Shown: positions 44,270-55,914 of the stretch, piece after piece
How the letters are laid out: each line of letters opens with the position of its first letter
Position numbering within the stretch: the first letter of the stretch is position 1
Source: Cymbomonas tetramitiformis
Taxonomy: Eukaryota > Chlorophyta > Pyramimonadophyceae > Pyramimonadales > Pyramimonadaceae
Direction of reading: 5' to 3'
Assembly: GCA_001247695.2 (NCBI GenBank)
Contig: LGRX02003535.1
Location: 1 to 64,000, forward strand
Length of the DNA stretch: 64,000 nucleotides
Program-made: the position numbers and the translations under genes
The notes under the pieces: model-generated
Databases searched by the model: none
The model's input: only the letters and a program-made list of their open reading frames with translations
What the model was told of the DNA's origin: nothing

Positions 44270-44719
44270 GACCAGGCTGTAGGGGGCAGCGGGGTGATGT
44301 GGGATGTGGGCTTGGTGGTGGAGGGGTGGCTCGATTGGCGGAGGTGAGCCGGCTCCAGAGACACAGCAGCAGTGCGCCGGCAGGACAGCCGCAGAAGGGC
44401 TCAGGTGGCCCAGTGAGGCTCAGGGAGCAGAGGGGTGGTCTTGCGCGTGGGCTTGGTGGTGGAGATATGGCTCGCGCAGCTCGGGGGGCAGGGATGAACC
44501 GGCTTCAGGCACAAGGTGGCAGTGCGCTGGCGGTGCAGATGCAGAGGGGCTCGGGTGGCTCAGCGAGGCTTAGGGGGTCCCATTCTTCACTAGTGAGCTC
44601 CGGAGAATCCGGATGAGTGTCCCGAAGTGTGTGCTGAATCCTTTGATCCCCGGCGTGGGTACATAGTGCAGTCCCCTGTGGCTACGACAGGGTGCCAAAG
44701 GAGTCGCAAAGATAAGCAT
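44270..44719. other. GC-rich island tail
   Basis: Repeated GGCTTGGTGGTGGAG...TGGCTCG, CAGCAGTGCGCCGGCAGG and GGGCTC(A/G)GGTGGC words form a diverged tandem duplication (about 44310-44420 and 44450-44560). No independent gene is supported. Confidence 0.5.
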
Positions 44720-44795
44720 ACACACACACGCACAGCACACACACACACAGCACAACACAGCACAACACAGCACACACACCACTGCATAGACATGT
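44720..44795. repeat. CA-rich microsatellite ending in CACCACTGCATAGACAT
   Basis: CACACACGCACAGCACACAC arrays lead into CACCACTGCATAGACATGTG. The same CACCACTGCATAGACATATG follows a CACAGC array at 42935-42953, so the GC-rich ORF island is bracketed by a short direct repeat. Confidence 0.6.
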
Positions 44796-45590
44796 GCACA
44801 CACACACAATCACCGAGCGGGACTGCCGAATTGCACTGATGGGAGCGCACCTTAGGGGTGTCCGAGTTGTTGAAGTCAATACTGAGCTGGTGAATTTGCT
44901 GTTTGGGACGAACCAACAAAGATGGTGAAAAGCAATGCTATGCCCCGACGGTATGCCTATCTCGGAAAATGGCATTATTCCTGAGCAAATAGAGTACGGC
45001 TGCTTTATAATTAAACGACAAGTAGCTTAGGCACTGTGATTTATGCACATATGTCTTCTCCGTCCAAAGTGAAACCCAAGCTCTTTACAAAGACAGACCT
45101 GGGCAAATTACTTAATCAACTCAATCAACTTAATTAACTTAATCAAAGCGCAGTTGTGATTGGCGCACATCCAAGAGATTATGCCACGTCATATATCACT
45201 CACAGTCAGATGAGCGAAGCAAAGAAAGAAATCAGAAAACGAAATTTAGAACCGATGCGACTCGACGAGACATTCCATGAAACGAAAACGAATTGTCAAC
45301 GTCGAACCGCAACGTATCGCAAGTCTGGAGAGTGTCGCCGCAAACAAATCGTCATCAATAATCTGGCATGCATGTTTGCTTGATGACTTACATTACCAAC
45401 ACGATTGATGACGGCCTAGTGGAGATATTGAAATCGACGATTCTAGTATCATAATATTTTAGAAACTATATATCAAACAAAATTTACGCTTGATTCTATG
45501 ACCAAGTCAATGAGCATTATGTTATCGGCGACTATAAATGTGACTTGTTCATCTAGTAATGACCATTCGGTTGATTAGTTTTCTTTAGAT
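44796..45590. other. No recognisable gene
   Basis: One 75-codon ORF (45156-45383, plus) has a basic composition but no domain. 45400-45440 shares the GGCCTAGTGGAGAT word with 41628-41641. Confidence 0.35.
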
Positions 45591-47786
45591 AATTTGATAA
45601 TAGATTGAGGGACTGTTATAACTCACCATGCCAGTATGTGGTTTCCCACTGCAGTGTCCATATACTTCACTCGAATGTTGTGCCGGCTCGGGATGCATAA
45701 CATCGTCACCAAATGACAGCTGCCGCTGAACATACTGCCAGTGGAATAAAGTAGGTTGGTCCATCACACCAGATGGAACCTGCAGGTGTTTTGCACTCAA
45801 GACTCAGTAATCTCATAACAATACCCAAAGAAATGTGTATTAAATTTGTGTGTGCAAGTATGCTGATGTCGGTGTTGATGCTAATAGTGAAACCCAATGT
45901 AATGCAGTGGATGTAAGGTAGTTTGCCTGGGCTCAAAAACATAAAGGTCGGAGGTCTATATCAGAAACGTATACGGTGTTGTGCACGTTTCCCTGCCCGT
46001 CTCTACTTGATCTGCACCGACCTGGATTCGACAGCAATCTACATATGTGGACGTAGGTAACTGCTGATTTGACAGCAAGCTACATATGTGGACGTGTTTG
46101 ACTTATACTAATGGTGAGATCTCTAGTATGTTCTGTCATGGTTGGGTCGTAGGTCACAAGTGCTCACGACAATGCGTCCGCAGTTTTACTATACGGACAA
46201 CTCAGTGGACACGGCATGTGCCACAGCAGGACGGAGAACGGCAACACCGTTGGGTTTGAGAGATAGACATTGACAACCAAATTGTTTTGTGAGGACTGGC
46301 GCGTTGGGGGCAATGGACAAAAACCGCGGCACATTAGTTAGTTTCAGCAGTATTCAAATGGCAGTGGTGAAGCACAATCTACTGTGCAACTGAATTATTG
46401 AGTGTCTTGATGTTACTATAGAGCGGAGTTCATTCTAGTTTCTTAGGTGGTGATCTACTGTCAGACTTGACAGGCAAAGGGGTCCCAGGGGGTCAGAACC
46501 ACCCCCTTAAGCCAAAGGGGCTACTGTCTGGCGCTAAAGTCCTGGGTACCCCTCCCCCCCTCCCTTCTCCCAGGTTGTGGGCGGGTGGGGTAACAAATCT
46601 GAGACACTAGTCAGGTCGAAATCTTTACTCTGGGATCTCCACGAGTGTTTAAAGGTCAGAATGATTGCAGCTCATCCAAAAGTGAGCTACAATTCCTAGG
46701 AAAACTACTTCTAAGAGTTCTAGTATGGTGGATGTCCAAAAGCCATCCATCAGATTCACTCTCCATTTCCCCCAATGTGTGGAGAGGACTGGGCTCTATT
46801 TGGTAGGCCCAGCTACGTGGCCACAACTTTGCCAAGTCGTGACTCCTCATGGCCAGCCCTTCCTTGGGTGGGCATCATCACTGTTGATCCAGTGGTCCCC
46901 CTCCCGCTGCATGACTCATCTGCATCTAACCTTGGGCTGTTCTTGCCTCGGGTGTTTGGCCCCAGCTAGAGGCAAAATGAGAAAGTCTTTGACTGAGCGC
47001 TCAAGCCTGAGTTCTCAGTCAAACCAAGAGCTTTCTGTCTCATTTTTTTCAGGATCGGATCGGATGCCTCTGTTGCTTGGTGCATGCCAGTCGCTTTGTA
47101 GCAAGCTAGAGTGTAATTGAACACCTTTAAAAATCAAATTAGTGTCCTAATTGCGTGTTGCCTTGGTGTTATCATATATTGGCAGAGATTTGTAGATATG
47201 CTAACAGCAATTTGAGGATAGCGCAGTAGAGGATATCCTTATTATAGTTGGGCAAATTTAAATAAATGCGCTCGCTTGGCATGTTTGCAGTGAATGTTTG
47301 TTTGACAGTCAGCACATATGGGATTCCACACTACCTTGCTGGGAAGTGCTTTGCACCACATGAAAGGTTCCCCACACCCTGGCTAATTCTGGGTAATAAT
47401 TGTATGGCATTGGCTTACCAAATGCCACTCGGCACTGCGGTGCATGTAGTCCACATGAGCACAGCATTCATCCTCCGAGGTCAGCCAAGCACACACCACT
47501 GCACATCACAGAACACAGCGTTCATCCTCCGAGGTCAGCTAAGCACACACCAATGCACAGCACGCAACACAGCAACACCCACCTGTGTTATAACTTGTTT
47601 ATAACTCAGCTTATAAATGGTTCTCTCTATACGACGGCCTTGTCTGACACCTCCAACCCCTCCATGACCCGAAACATAGATCTATGCAAGTGGGGCTGTG
47701 CGTGGGGGTACGACCCCCCCATGACCCGAAACGCAGGTCTATATAAGTGGGGGTCCGACCCCCCCATGCCCTGAAAATGATGTCTC
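45591..47786. other. No recognisable gene; SINE-like end near 47060
   Basis: Scattered ORFs of up to 131 codons (46725-47120, plus) without motif support. 47060-47115 carries GGATGCCTCTGTTGCTTGGT and AAGCTAGAGTGTAATT, the end of SINE family A in minus orientation. 47460-47570 has two copies of TTCATCCTCCGAGGTCAGC. 47680-47770 has a triplicated CCATGACCCGAAAC block. Confidence 0.4.
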
Positions 47787-47790
47787 TTAA

Positions 47791-48630
47791 CCTCTTAGCC
47801 GGTAACGCTATTTCCTGCCAAAAATGCATGTTTTGTGTGGGAAGCGGGTGTGGTGCTCACATACATAAGCATGCCACGGTGATTATATATGTTTTCGACA
47901 CCTATCGCAACTACAAATTGAGCTATTGTATGAACATCTATGGCATATATATCGTGAGATATACCGATTATACAAGCAAAACTTCTCCAAATTTTAGCAA
48001 TCGACTTTACGCAAAAGCGATTCTTGGTCGCCTAAGGTCTCTTAAGCGGTTGCCGTTAGTACGATGCTATCGGCGTTGGCCATGTTTAAACTTTTGTCAG
48101 TCATATGTTGAGTTAAATGTGCCTACATCTCGATATACGTGGCCTTTTTACGAAAAAAACATGAAAAAAACATGCGATTCTTCAATGTTTTTCATACTTA
48201 AGCAATGTTTTCCATACTTAAGCGATTAGTCTGCGTGTATTTCACATATAAGCGAGGATGTATAGCCCTTAGCACCCATATATCGATATGTGATGGTTGA
48301 ATGTGGCATACCCTGAACATATATGGTCATGCACATTCATATCAATGTCAAAGTTGTCTAAATCATGCAGATTTGAGCCGATTTCCGTTTCAAAATTAGC
48401 TATAAAAAGCATTATTGTCGGTTCAAATTGTTATGAATATGATAAGAGTGTATGTGTATCCCATACAAATCTGCCATGGAGTGATGCATGCATGCTCACT
48501 ATGCACACATACCCTAGGTTGTATCATGTCTAGAGTTCGTCTAACCCTTTTTGGTGAGCACACGTGCATGCGAAACCAAAAGGACCGCGGGTGGTTTGTT
48601 ACGATATCGTAACGGCTACCGGCTAAGAGG
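47791..48630. mobile_element. TTAA-flanked MITE (piggyBac-type), CCTCTTAGCCGGTA ends
   Basis: TTAA-CCTCTTAGCCGGTAACG (47787-47807) faces the inverse CTACCGGCTAAGAGG-TTAA (48616-48634). TIRs are about 14 bp, with TTAA on each side. The 840-bp interior is AT-rich with repeated ACTTAAGCGA/CTTAAGCAATG words and no transposase. Confidence 0.75.
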
Positions 48631-49024
48631 TTAAGCAGGGTGGGGCGACTGGATGGGCTAGTATAGTGTAAGTGCGCTGGTGCACCTGTACTGAAATCAT
48701 GATTGTCTATAAGAAGCGCACGTACACCAATAGGCGCAATTTCCTTGCAGGAGGGATCAGTACAGCGCGGCAGGCGCACGTATACTCGCACAAGTGCGCC
48801 TGCCGCGCGCTGTACTGAGATTGGCGCACATGTGTGTGCCGCACACCTACACTGTAGCATATGCATGTGCATGTACACACCCACACACAAAGCATACATC
48901 CAGCATCCTAAGTTATTGATAGTCTGCCAATATTGTTTTACATTATGCACGGACGAGCGCTTTGTACGCGCGCGCTCTGTTGGTGCCAGAGTGTAATTAA
49001 ATGAGGTAATGTCACCACGTGAGA

Positions 49025-49400
49025 TTCATAGTATTCACTCTGGCTTGCCACCGCGCATTGTGCGATTTGTACCAAGCAACAGAGACATCCGACAGTTAAA
49101 TCAGACCGTGATTATCACGACGCGTGACCCGGCGCGATGGAGCATACAAGGCCACACACGAAGCGATTCACAGCGTGAAACACACAGGTATGAGCGAAGG
49201 TCGCTATATATTGCATTCAGATCATAGTAGCATGCATCGTGCAACTATTCATACACGCGTCATACATGCCGCGTTATGGACACATGCATGTAGGCAGTTG
49301 TTTTGATAATGCGTACCCTTAGAAAATAACGTTTCGAATTCGAACTTGTGTGTGGTTGTCAGGAACGAACCGTTCACCGCGCGTGCGTATATGTTACAGC
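49025..49400 (+). repeat. SINE/MITE family A copy, cut by LTR-like element
   Basis: Starts TATTCACTCTGGCTTGCCAC and carries ACCAAGCAACAGAGACATCC, GTGATTATCACGACGCGTG, GCGATTCACAGCGTGAAACA and the AAAATAACGTTTCGAA region. Just before 49405 it is interrupted by LTR-like copy 2; a matching end segment lies at 52063-52310, beyond that insertion. Confidence 0.65.
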
Positions 49401-49404
49401 ATGA

Positions 49405-50813
49405 GCAGTGGACAGTTGGAAGTAGTAGGCACATCGAGGGGGATTATAGTTAAGTTGTATGATCCGTGCCGTTGGGAAACGTGTTTGGTAGCATGTATGT
49501 AATTACTATTCTGACAGATGTGAATGATGTGGGCTAGGAACTTGAAATCTCCGTCTTGTTATATGGTTAAGTGAATAACGTTACTGATGATTCTAAAACA
49601 TAGCACTGTTTGCCAGTATTCTCGTGCCACTATTTCGAGGTGATTGACGTGGCACTTTGTATTGAGGAGAAGGGGCTTTAAAGAGGTACCAGCTCGCGAG
49701 TTACTGTGGTTGCATACGCCTAGATGCGTTTGTTGAGACCAGAACTCCTACCATTCAGGATCTGAATCCTGAATCCTGCATAGTGAATCCAGAATCCAGA
49801 TCCTGGTACTAATCCTGGATCCTGGTGAATCTCCTACAATTCAGACCACTGATCCTGGATTCACCACTTCTGGATGCGTTTGTTGAGACCAGTTGGTGAA
49901 ACGCTTTCAGAAGTGAACAGTTGGTGGATTGGCATATCGAAGGGAGTGAGGCACGCCGGGCGCGACAACGGAATTTTTTGCGCAGTTTTGCACTTATGAA
50001 CACGATTGAGCTTTCAATTTGTTACCATTATGTATGGAGACGTTTTGCGGCCGAAGAGGCCGTTGATTTGCTGGGGATGGTTGTTGTAGTTAGGGTTTGA
50101 GCTCTTTTCTACTGTTCACTTTCGTTGGTACGTCATTCAACTATCTGGAGGACGTGGCTGCCGTGACGCATTTTTCCCGTTGCTGTTGGAAGACGACGAC
50201 GCTGAGGCTCAGGAGACTGGGGGTCGACGACTGGGAATGGTGGCAAGGACTGGAGCGTCGAGGGCGCCAAGAGCACAAGCGTCATCAACTTCAGCTACTG
50301 GGATTACTGAGGTGTTGTTGTGCTATCGGCAGGTAAAATATCGTGACGTTTAGTTATTTGTGATTTTGTTTGCTGGTTATTTTCCACTTTACCGTCGGCG
50401 ATCTATAGCTTCCATTGATGTGACGACTGGCGTCAATTTGGAGGACTTGCGGCGAGGTGATGAAGGTAATTAAGGCGGAGAAATGAAAAAAGTTGGCTAC
50501 GGTTTTATTCGGAAATTTTTGCGGTTTTCGTTGTTTTGGGACTTTTGTGAAGCTGGCAGAGTTTGATGAGGACAACGTGAGCACTGTGGTAACACTAGTG
50601 GGAGATGTTTGAACGGCAGTGGACAGTTGGAACCAGTAGGCACATCGAGGGGGATTATAATTACGTTGTATGATCCGTGCCGTTGGGAAACGTGTTTGGT
50701 AGCACGTATGTAATTACTATTAACAGATGTAATTGACGTGGGCTAGGAACGTGACATCTCTGTCTTGTTATATGGATAAGTGAATAAAGTTTCTGATGAT
50801 TTTGAAACATAGC
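49405..50813 (-). mobile_element. Short LTR-like non-autonomous element, copy 2 (both terminal repeats complete)
   Basis: Terminal repeats of about 200 bp (49405-49604 and 50616-50813) begin GCAGTGGACAGTTGGAA and end AAACATAGC on the plus strand, the inverse of the GCTATGTTT start of copies 1 and 4. The interior is a minus-strand version of the shared 1-kb body. The plus-strand frame LRRLGVDDWEWWQGLERRGR (about 50200-50270) aligns with minus-strand frames in copies 1 and 3 (LGVADWFCWYGVVRRGRQEH). Confidence 0.75.
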
Positions 50814-52047
50814 TGGCATATGCTAGCGCATTTTAGCATGAGCCCGCCGCTAGCATATGCTAGCGCGTTTTAGCATGAGCCCGCCTGTGCTAACATCGTT
50901 ATCATGAGCCCGCCTGTGCTAAGGCAGGTAGCACAGGCAGGCTCATGCTGAATCAGCCGACCCACTCGTGGTATGAGCCCACCGCTGGCCAATGCCAGCG
51001 GGGGTTTATTTGCATGAGCCCGCCTGTGCTAACCATGCTAGCACAGGTCCCCCATGGGAGGCTAGGGAGGGTACGTGGGGGTGATTGGAGGTGTTTGTAG
51101 ATGCTACTGTATGGGTTGCTGAAGGGTTGTGTGGGGGTTTTGAGGATGTAACGAGGGATGTTGTAGTGGTTTAGGGTTTAAAGTTGCGTTTTAGGGTTTT
51201 AGGGTATGCATGGGGGTTGGGGTATGGTTTAGGGGTGCCGGGTGTGGTTTGGGGGAAGGGGTTGGCTGGGTGTGGTTTGGGGGTGTCGGGGTGTGAATGG
51301 GGGGTATGATTTGAATGGCGTTGGGGTGAGGTCTGGGGGTGTTGGGGGTATGGTTTGGGGCTGTTGCAGGTGGTCTGGGGGTGTTGAGGTGTGGTTTATG
51401 TAGTGTTGGGGTATGGTCTGGTGGGTGTTGAGTGTGGTCTGGGGGTGCTGGAAGCATGGTCCTCACCCACACCTCCCAAACCATACCCCCAACACCACAC
51501 TAAGCCACACCCCCAACACCCCCTGAACCACACCCCAACATCCTCAGAACCATACCCCTAACACTCCTCATGCATACCTCCACCACCCCCAAACCATACC
51601 CCCAACACCCCCAAAAAACCACACCTCAACAGCCCCATACCACACCCCAACACCCCCAAACTATACCTCCAACAGCCCCCAAACCATACCGCATCACCCC
51701 CCATGCATACCCCTAAAACCCCTACAACATCCCTCGTTACATCCTCAAAACCCCCACACAATCCTTCAGCAACCCATAGCATCTCCAAACACCTCCAATC
51801 ACCCCGACGTATCCTCCCTAGCCTCCCATGGGGGACCTGTGCTAGCATGGTTAGCACAGGCGGGCTCATGTTTAAAAAACCCCCGCTGGCATTTGCCAGC
51901 GGTGGGCTCATACCACGAGGGGGTCGGCTGATTCAGCATGAGCCTGCCTGTGCTACCTGTTTTAGCACAGACGGGCTCGTGCTAACGATTTTAGCACAGG
52001 CGGGCTCATGCTAAAATGCGCTAGCATATGCTAGCGGCGGGCTCATG
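50814..52047. mobile_element. Foldback element: about 0.6-kb inverted arms
   Basis: The left arm holds tandem ATGCTAGCGC-TTTTAGCATGAGCCCGCC units, then TCAGCCGACCCACTCGTGGT, CCGCTGGCCAATGCCAGCGG, TAGCACAGGTCCCCCATGGG and a G/T-rich tract. The right arm is its inverse in the same order (51460-52047). The arms meet near 51460, where G-rich GGGGTGTGGTTTGGGGG switches to C-rich CCCCAACACC. A transcript would fold into one long hairpin. It lies between LTR-like copy 2 and the SINE family A end. Confidence 0.85.
51165..51204. repeat. Short telomere-like tract
   Basis: TTTAGGGTTTA followed by two perfect TTTTAGGG units (51189-51204), inside the G-rich left arm of the foldback element. TTTTAGGG is the telomere unit of Chlamydomonas-type algae. 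The tract is too short to be a telomere relic with confidence. Confidence 0.35.
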
Positions 52048-52062
52048 CTGTAACATTTATAC

Positions 52063-52310
52063 TATAATTACTATATACTGGCAATAGCTGCACTGACCAC
52101 TTACAAACAAGTCGTGGCTTTGAGTATGAGAGGTGTATTGTATCCGCGTTGTCCTGAGCTGAGCTTTGGATGCAGCTGGCTCGTTTACACACACGGATGA
52201 TACTAGGTTGTATGCATTCATGGGAGAACATATATCGCATAAGCTATTGCTGTCCGCGTCGTCACATTGCATCAAATATTGCAAATGTGTCGTACGCTGC
52301 CGTTAAGCCC
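52063..52310 (+). repeat. SINE/MITE family A, end segment
   Basis: GCACTGACCACTTACAAACA, GATGCAGCTGGCTCGTTTAC, GATGATACTAGGTTGTATGC and ATTGCATCAAATATTGCAAA match the far end of the family A copies at 24500-24740 (inverted) and 60085-60300. With 49025-49400 it probably formed one element before LTR-like copy 2 and the foldback element inserted. Confidence 0.6.
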
Positions 52311-52769
52311 TCTGTCTTGTCGGGTTAATGTATGTATAATTACCGACTTTATATACAACGTGAGATTATCAGGCTGCTCATGGTAGTTGGCATCCGTGTA
52401 TAACTACTGAATTGATAGTGTGATCCCCCGTGTGGTGGTTGATATGTCCTGATTTTCTCCCAGCCAGGGCCTGCTTTTGGCGGGTGCTCCCAAATTACGT
52501 GTCACTATCCTGACGGTGGCGCGGTAGAAAGTACATGGATACATGTGTGTATTAAACACCCTGAGCCACTGGGAGGCATGCCAGCAGGGTCCGCTTACTC
52601 CATAATTCTGGGGCCAACTATTGTTGGGTGATGATCGGTCACATCGTATCATCTTTCCATGCTGCTGTGCATCCGGGTTGGGAATATGTATGAGTTGGTA
52701 GTATCTTGTCACGGCCCCGCCCTGCTGCTGATTTGCTTCTCACATCCACTGGTGGCTACTATCCACATT

Positions 52770-53412
52770 CATGGTCCTGTGACAAGGACCACGCCGTAAT
52801 GCGTGTTATGATCAACGGGCCACGGTATAGTGGGCGTACTAGCACCTTTTTATGCTATTTGGGTCACATATGAATTATCTATATTGTGGGTTTGCCCCGA
52901 ATCTCGGACGTATATCATTTTTAGAGCGTGTGAATGCGGAGGATAATTTCCGACTTTTCGGGAAATTTTTTGTGGTCCTATCACAAGGACCACCGAATTT
53001 TGACGATTATCTCCTTCGTCAAAGGTTCTAGAAAATTTTGGGGACCCATGTTGTCACGTTCGTGAGTTGCTCTTTCGCTAATGTCCAGCAAACTTTTTCA
53101 AATGGGGTCATCTTGGGCTTCAAAATACTGGTTGAAGTAGCATGGGTATAAGAAACTGATAATTTGAGTGTGGTGTTGCTAAACGTCGACATTTTTTGAC
53201 ACTACCCATGCTCAATATCGACATTGTAGCGTGCACGTGCCGTTGCCTATCGCCAATTGGGAAAGAGTGGAGTTAGTTCAAGTGTCAATCTTGCTATATA
53301 CCAGAGGTGGGTCATATATGATATCGATAAAGCACATTTAAAAATTATTGAAAAGTTGGTCCTTGTGAGAGGACCAGGAGCTGATTTGGTCCTCTCACAA
53401 GGATTACCGGAT
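52770..53412. mobile_element. MITE with GGTCCTNTCACAAGGACC palindromic ends
   Basis: ATGGTCCTGTGACAAGGACC (about 52770) and GTGGTCCTATCACAAGGACC (about 52970) face TTGGTCCTTGTGAGAGGACC and TTGGTCCTCTCACAAGG (53356-53403). The interior, minus strand about 53150-53040, reads THATSTSILKPKM and AKEQLTNVTTWVPKI. It is a diverged copy of the ILRVKM...KTLQKEQL core in the MITEs at 1.5 and 7.6 kb. Confidence 0.6.
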
Positions 53413-53469
53413 AGTAGCCACTGGGATGATGGTGGGCTGGCTTTTTTCGGCTGATCTCATGCTATTCAG

Positions 53470-53640
53470 TGTGTATTAAATATCAACTCTGGTTTACCAC
53501 AATGCACTCATCACGTGTAAAAAACACAGAGGCATCTGGTAGTAGACACGGACTGCGACTTACAGTAGTATGTGACGCTTCTTCCAGTGCGAATGTGGCA
53601 TACAAGGGTGCATTGGCAATTCACGATAGCGAAGATACAC
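53470..53640 (+). repeat. SINE-like family B copy
   Basis: Shares AACACAGAGGCATCTGGTAG, GTAGACACGGACTGCGACTT, TGTGACGCTTCTTCC and GCATTGGCAATTCACG with 11935-12085. Confidence 0.6.
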
Positions 53641-53744
53641 AAATTGATTATGATACCAGATATTCACGATATATATAGTATACCCATCGTATCATATTTA
53701 TACTGAGATAAATGTAAACACACAGTCTGTGTATGCAGCGACCT

Positions 53745-53930
53745 TCACTCATACTTACACGTATGTGTGTTTCACGCTGTGAATAACTTCGTGTGTAGCC
53801 TTGTATGCCCCGTCGCGCCGAGACACGCGTCGTGATTATCACGGTCTGATTTACCAATCGGATGCCTCTGTTGCTTGGCACGAATCACACAATGCGTGGT
53901 GGTAAGCCAGAGTGAATACTACAATAAATG
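53745..53930 (-). repeat. SINE/MITE family A copy
   Basis: Minus-strand copy with GTTTCACGCTGTGAATAACT, GCCTTGTATGCCCCGTCGCG, CACGGTCTGATTTACC, GGATGCCTCTGTTGCTTGG and GGTGGTAAGCCAGAGTGAAT. It is truncated relative to the long copies. Confidence 0.65.
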
Positions 53931-54600
53931 TAAACACACCCGCAATCGTGTAAGGAACGTCGTGTGTCAGCATATGATGGTGTATATTGAGGCGTACCAT
54001 GATATTATGCAATAGATTTCCTCACCGGCGTTACAATAAATATATGATATACGCTGCAGTCACCGCAATACTTACTATCTTATCACTATTATATGGTATA
54101 TGGCAGTCTTTCCTGTTATCAGTATGATATACACCAGCAGTCTTGCAAAGTTCACTTTGCTTACAATGGCCCTTATAATCCTGGGTGAAACTTTGGAGTC
54201 TACCAGTTCACTTGAATATGTGTGCACAGCGCACACTCGCCATGTATACCTGTATAGACAAGAGAAGAATCATACCGTATGAAAATGGCAGTCCGCACTT
54301 TTCATGGAGACCGTCTGACCACCTGGGCACCCCCATTGTGCAGACCACGTTGTTTAAGTGTAGGGCTCTTCATAAAATTCTAGTAGCTCTTTTTACCACT
54401 GATATGCATAAGCAACCTTGTTTTACCACAACACATTTACCCCATGTACCAAACACAGCAAGGCATCCAATAGTTCCAATAGTACTGTATGTATTATACA
54501 CACGGATAAACCACTGATATAAATATACCGCAAACCCGTGCGCAAACACACACTGAAGTGATATGTTCAACGAGAACTGATACATGTGATACTTAATATT
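53931..54600. other. No recognisable gene
   Basis: AT-rich. 54415-54485 has a degenerate family B end (TTTTACCACAACACATTTAC and ACCAAACACAGCAAGGCATC). Confidence 0.4.
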
Positions 54601-54745
54601 GATTATCACTCCAAGAACACCATCACATCACATAGAACTGTACGGACATGATGCCATGTATCACAGGCATCCAGGACCACCCAGATCGTGACAAAACACA
54701 ACCCTTATCCTGGCGTGGTGGGGCAGACGAGACTTGCAGTATGGA
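54601..54745 (+). repeat. Repeat family C copy
   Basis: GATTATCACTCCAAGAACAC, CATCACAGGCATCCAGGACC, ACCCAGATCGTGACAAAACA and GGTGGGGCAGACGAGACTTG match the better copy at 55915-56075. Confidence 0.55.
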
Positions 54746-55079
54746 ATGCAGCACACGTGTGTCGTGTGACTCACAACACAATCGTTAGCTCACGTCTCAC
54801 ACTGCTGTCTAGTATACACAGAGATGCTGCACCGCGACCTTGCCTGCACAGCAACTAGCTGTCTATATAATAAGTTGTTAATGGTACGTACGCAATTATG
54901 CTAATATTGTTATCATGTCAAATCCTAATTACAGTGTGCCATATCTAATGTATGCATAATGGTAAGAAAATGAAGTACATACAAATAGTACTGCATACTA
55001 GTATAGTGTGATAGAAATTAGAATTCGTCGCCGCAATTTCACGTTGCGTACATTATTGTACGCATACATTAATCTCAGT

Positions 55080-55385
55080 GCCATACAACTTCGCATCCGT
55101 AAATCGTCATTGCAGCCTTGCATGCCCCGCCCGCGCCGGGTAAAGCATTGCGTATGTATATATGCCGGTGGTATTGCCCGGTGTACATGTAAGTCGCGGT
55201 CCGTGTAATATCGGATGCCTCTGTTGCTTGGTGCATTTTTTATTTTTCAAGAAAACTAATAAGTGTAGTTAACGGTAGAAAAATAACTTCTTTCGTTTGA
55301 TAGTAAAGAATTGGTTTGTTTGAAATTCGTTTGTTATGAAGAAGTCGCTTTGTAGTAAGCCAGAGTGTAATAATTAAAAAAATAG
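55080..55385 (-). repeat. SINE-like copy interrupted by AT-rich insertion
   Basis: ATTGCAGCCTTGCATGCCCC, GCGCCGGGTAAAGCATTGCG and ATCGGATGCCTCTGTTGCTT are the minus-strand family landmarks. The expected GCTTTGTAGTAAGCCAGAGT end appears about 110 bases later (55350-55370), so roughly 100 bp of AT-rich DNA has been inserted. Confidence 0.5.
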
Positions 55386-55914
55386 AAATTAGAATGTCAC
55401 CAAGTGATCACTATACACCTGGCTATCAGATGGCGGTACAACAAACTCTCTATTGCGACAAATACCCCTTGGAACTTACCGATACCAATCACTGGTTCCA
55501 TATTCATATGAAGTACTATTATAGCATTTTAAGGCGTGCAAATTGAGCTTCTGATCTGATTGTGATAGCTGTGCAAGATCACCAGTGTCGATTGACAGTA
55601 GCTGTGTTCCTGCACCCAGATTATTGCCCAAGTTGTTCTTCAGAAATCAGAAATAAATAAATAAGATTTTGCATCAATGGCCACTACCCAGACGTTGCTA
55701 TCAGTGCAGGACCATAATCATTTGTACTTATTCTATGACACATACCACTCTTTGATGATTCTTTTGAAGCAGCTCTCTGTCGACAAAGGTGGCTGTTCTT
55801 GGGTATGTTGCATAATTAAGACTTGAAATAAGTTCACACTTACTTCTTTGCTAAGCCTTTGCAGGATGATTTTCATGCTGCAAGGGATGCTGCAACGTCA
55901 GTATGCAGCATATT

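Noticed and set aside
43711..44616. 301-codon plus-strand ORF rich in Gly/Arg/Ala
   Set aside because: The overlapping frame 43721-44269 looks more like real protein despite one TAG; the longer ORF is low-complexity in a GC-rich region.
46656..47120. Possible retrotransposon RNase H fragment on either strand
   Set aside because: No acidic catalytic pattern could be placed in any frame.
50790..50813. CTGATGATTTTGAAAC at the end of LTR-like copy 2, resembling the CUGAUGA...GAAA hammerhead core
   Set aside because: There is no pairable stem II, and copy 4 and the other repeat of copy 2 have TAAAC or AAAAC in place of GAAA. No cleavage triplet in a plausible helix was found.
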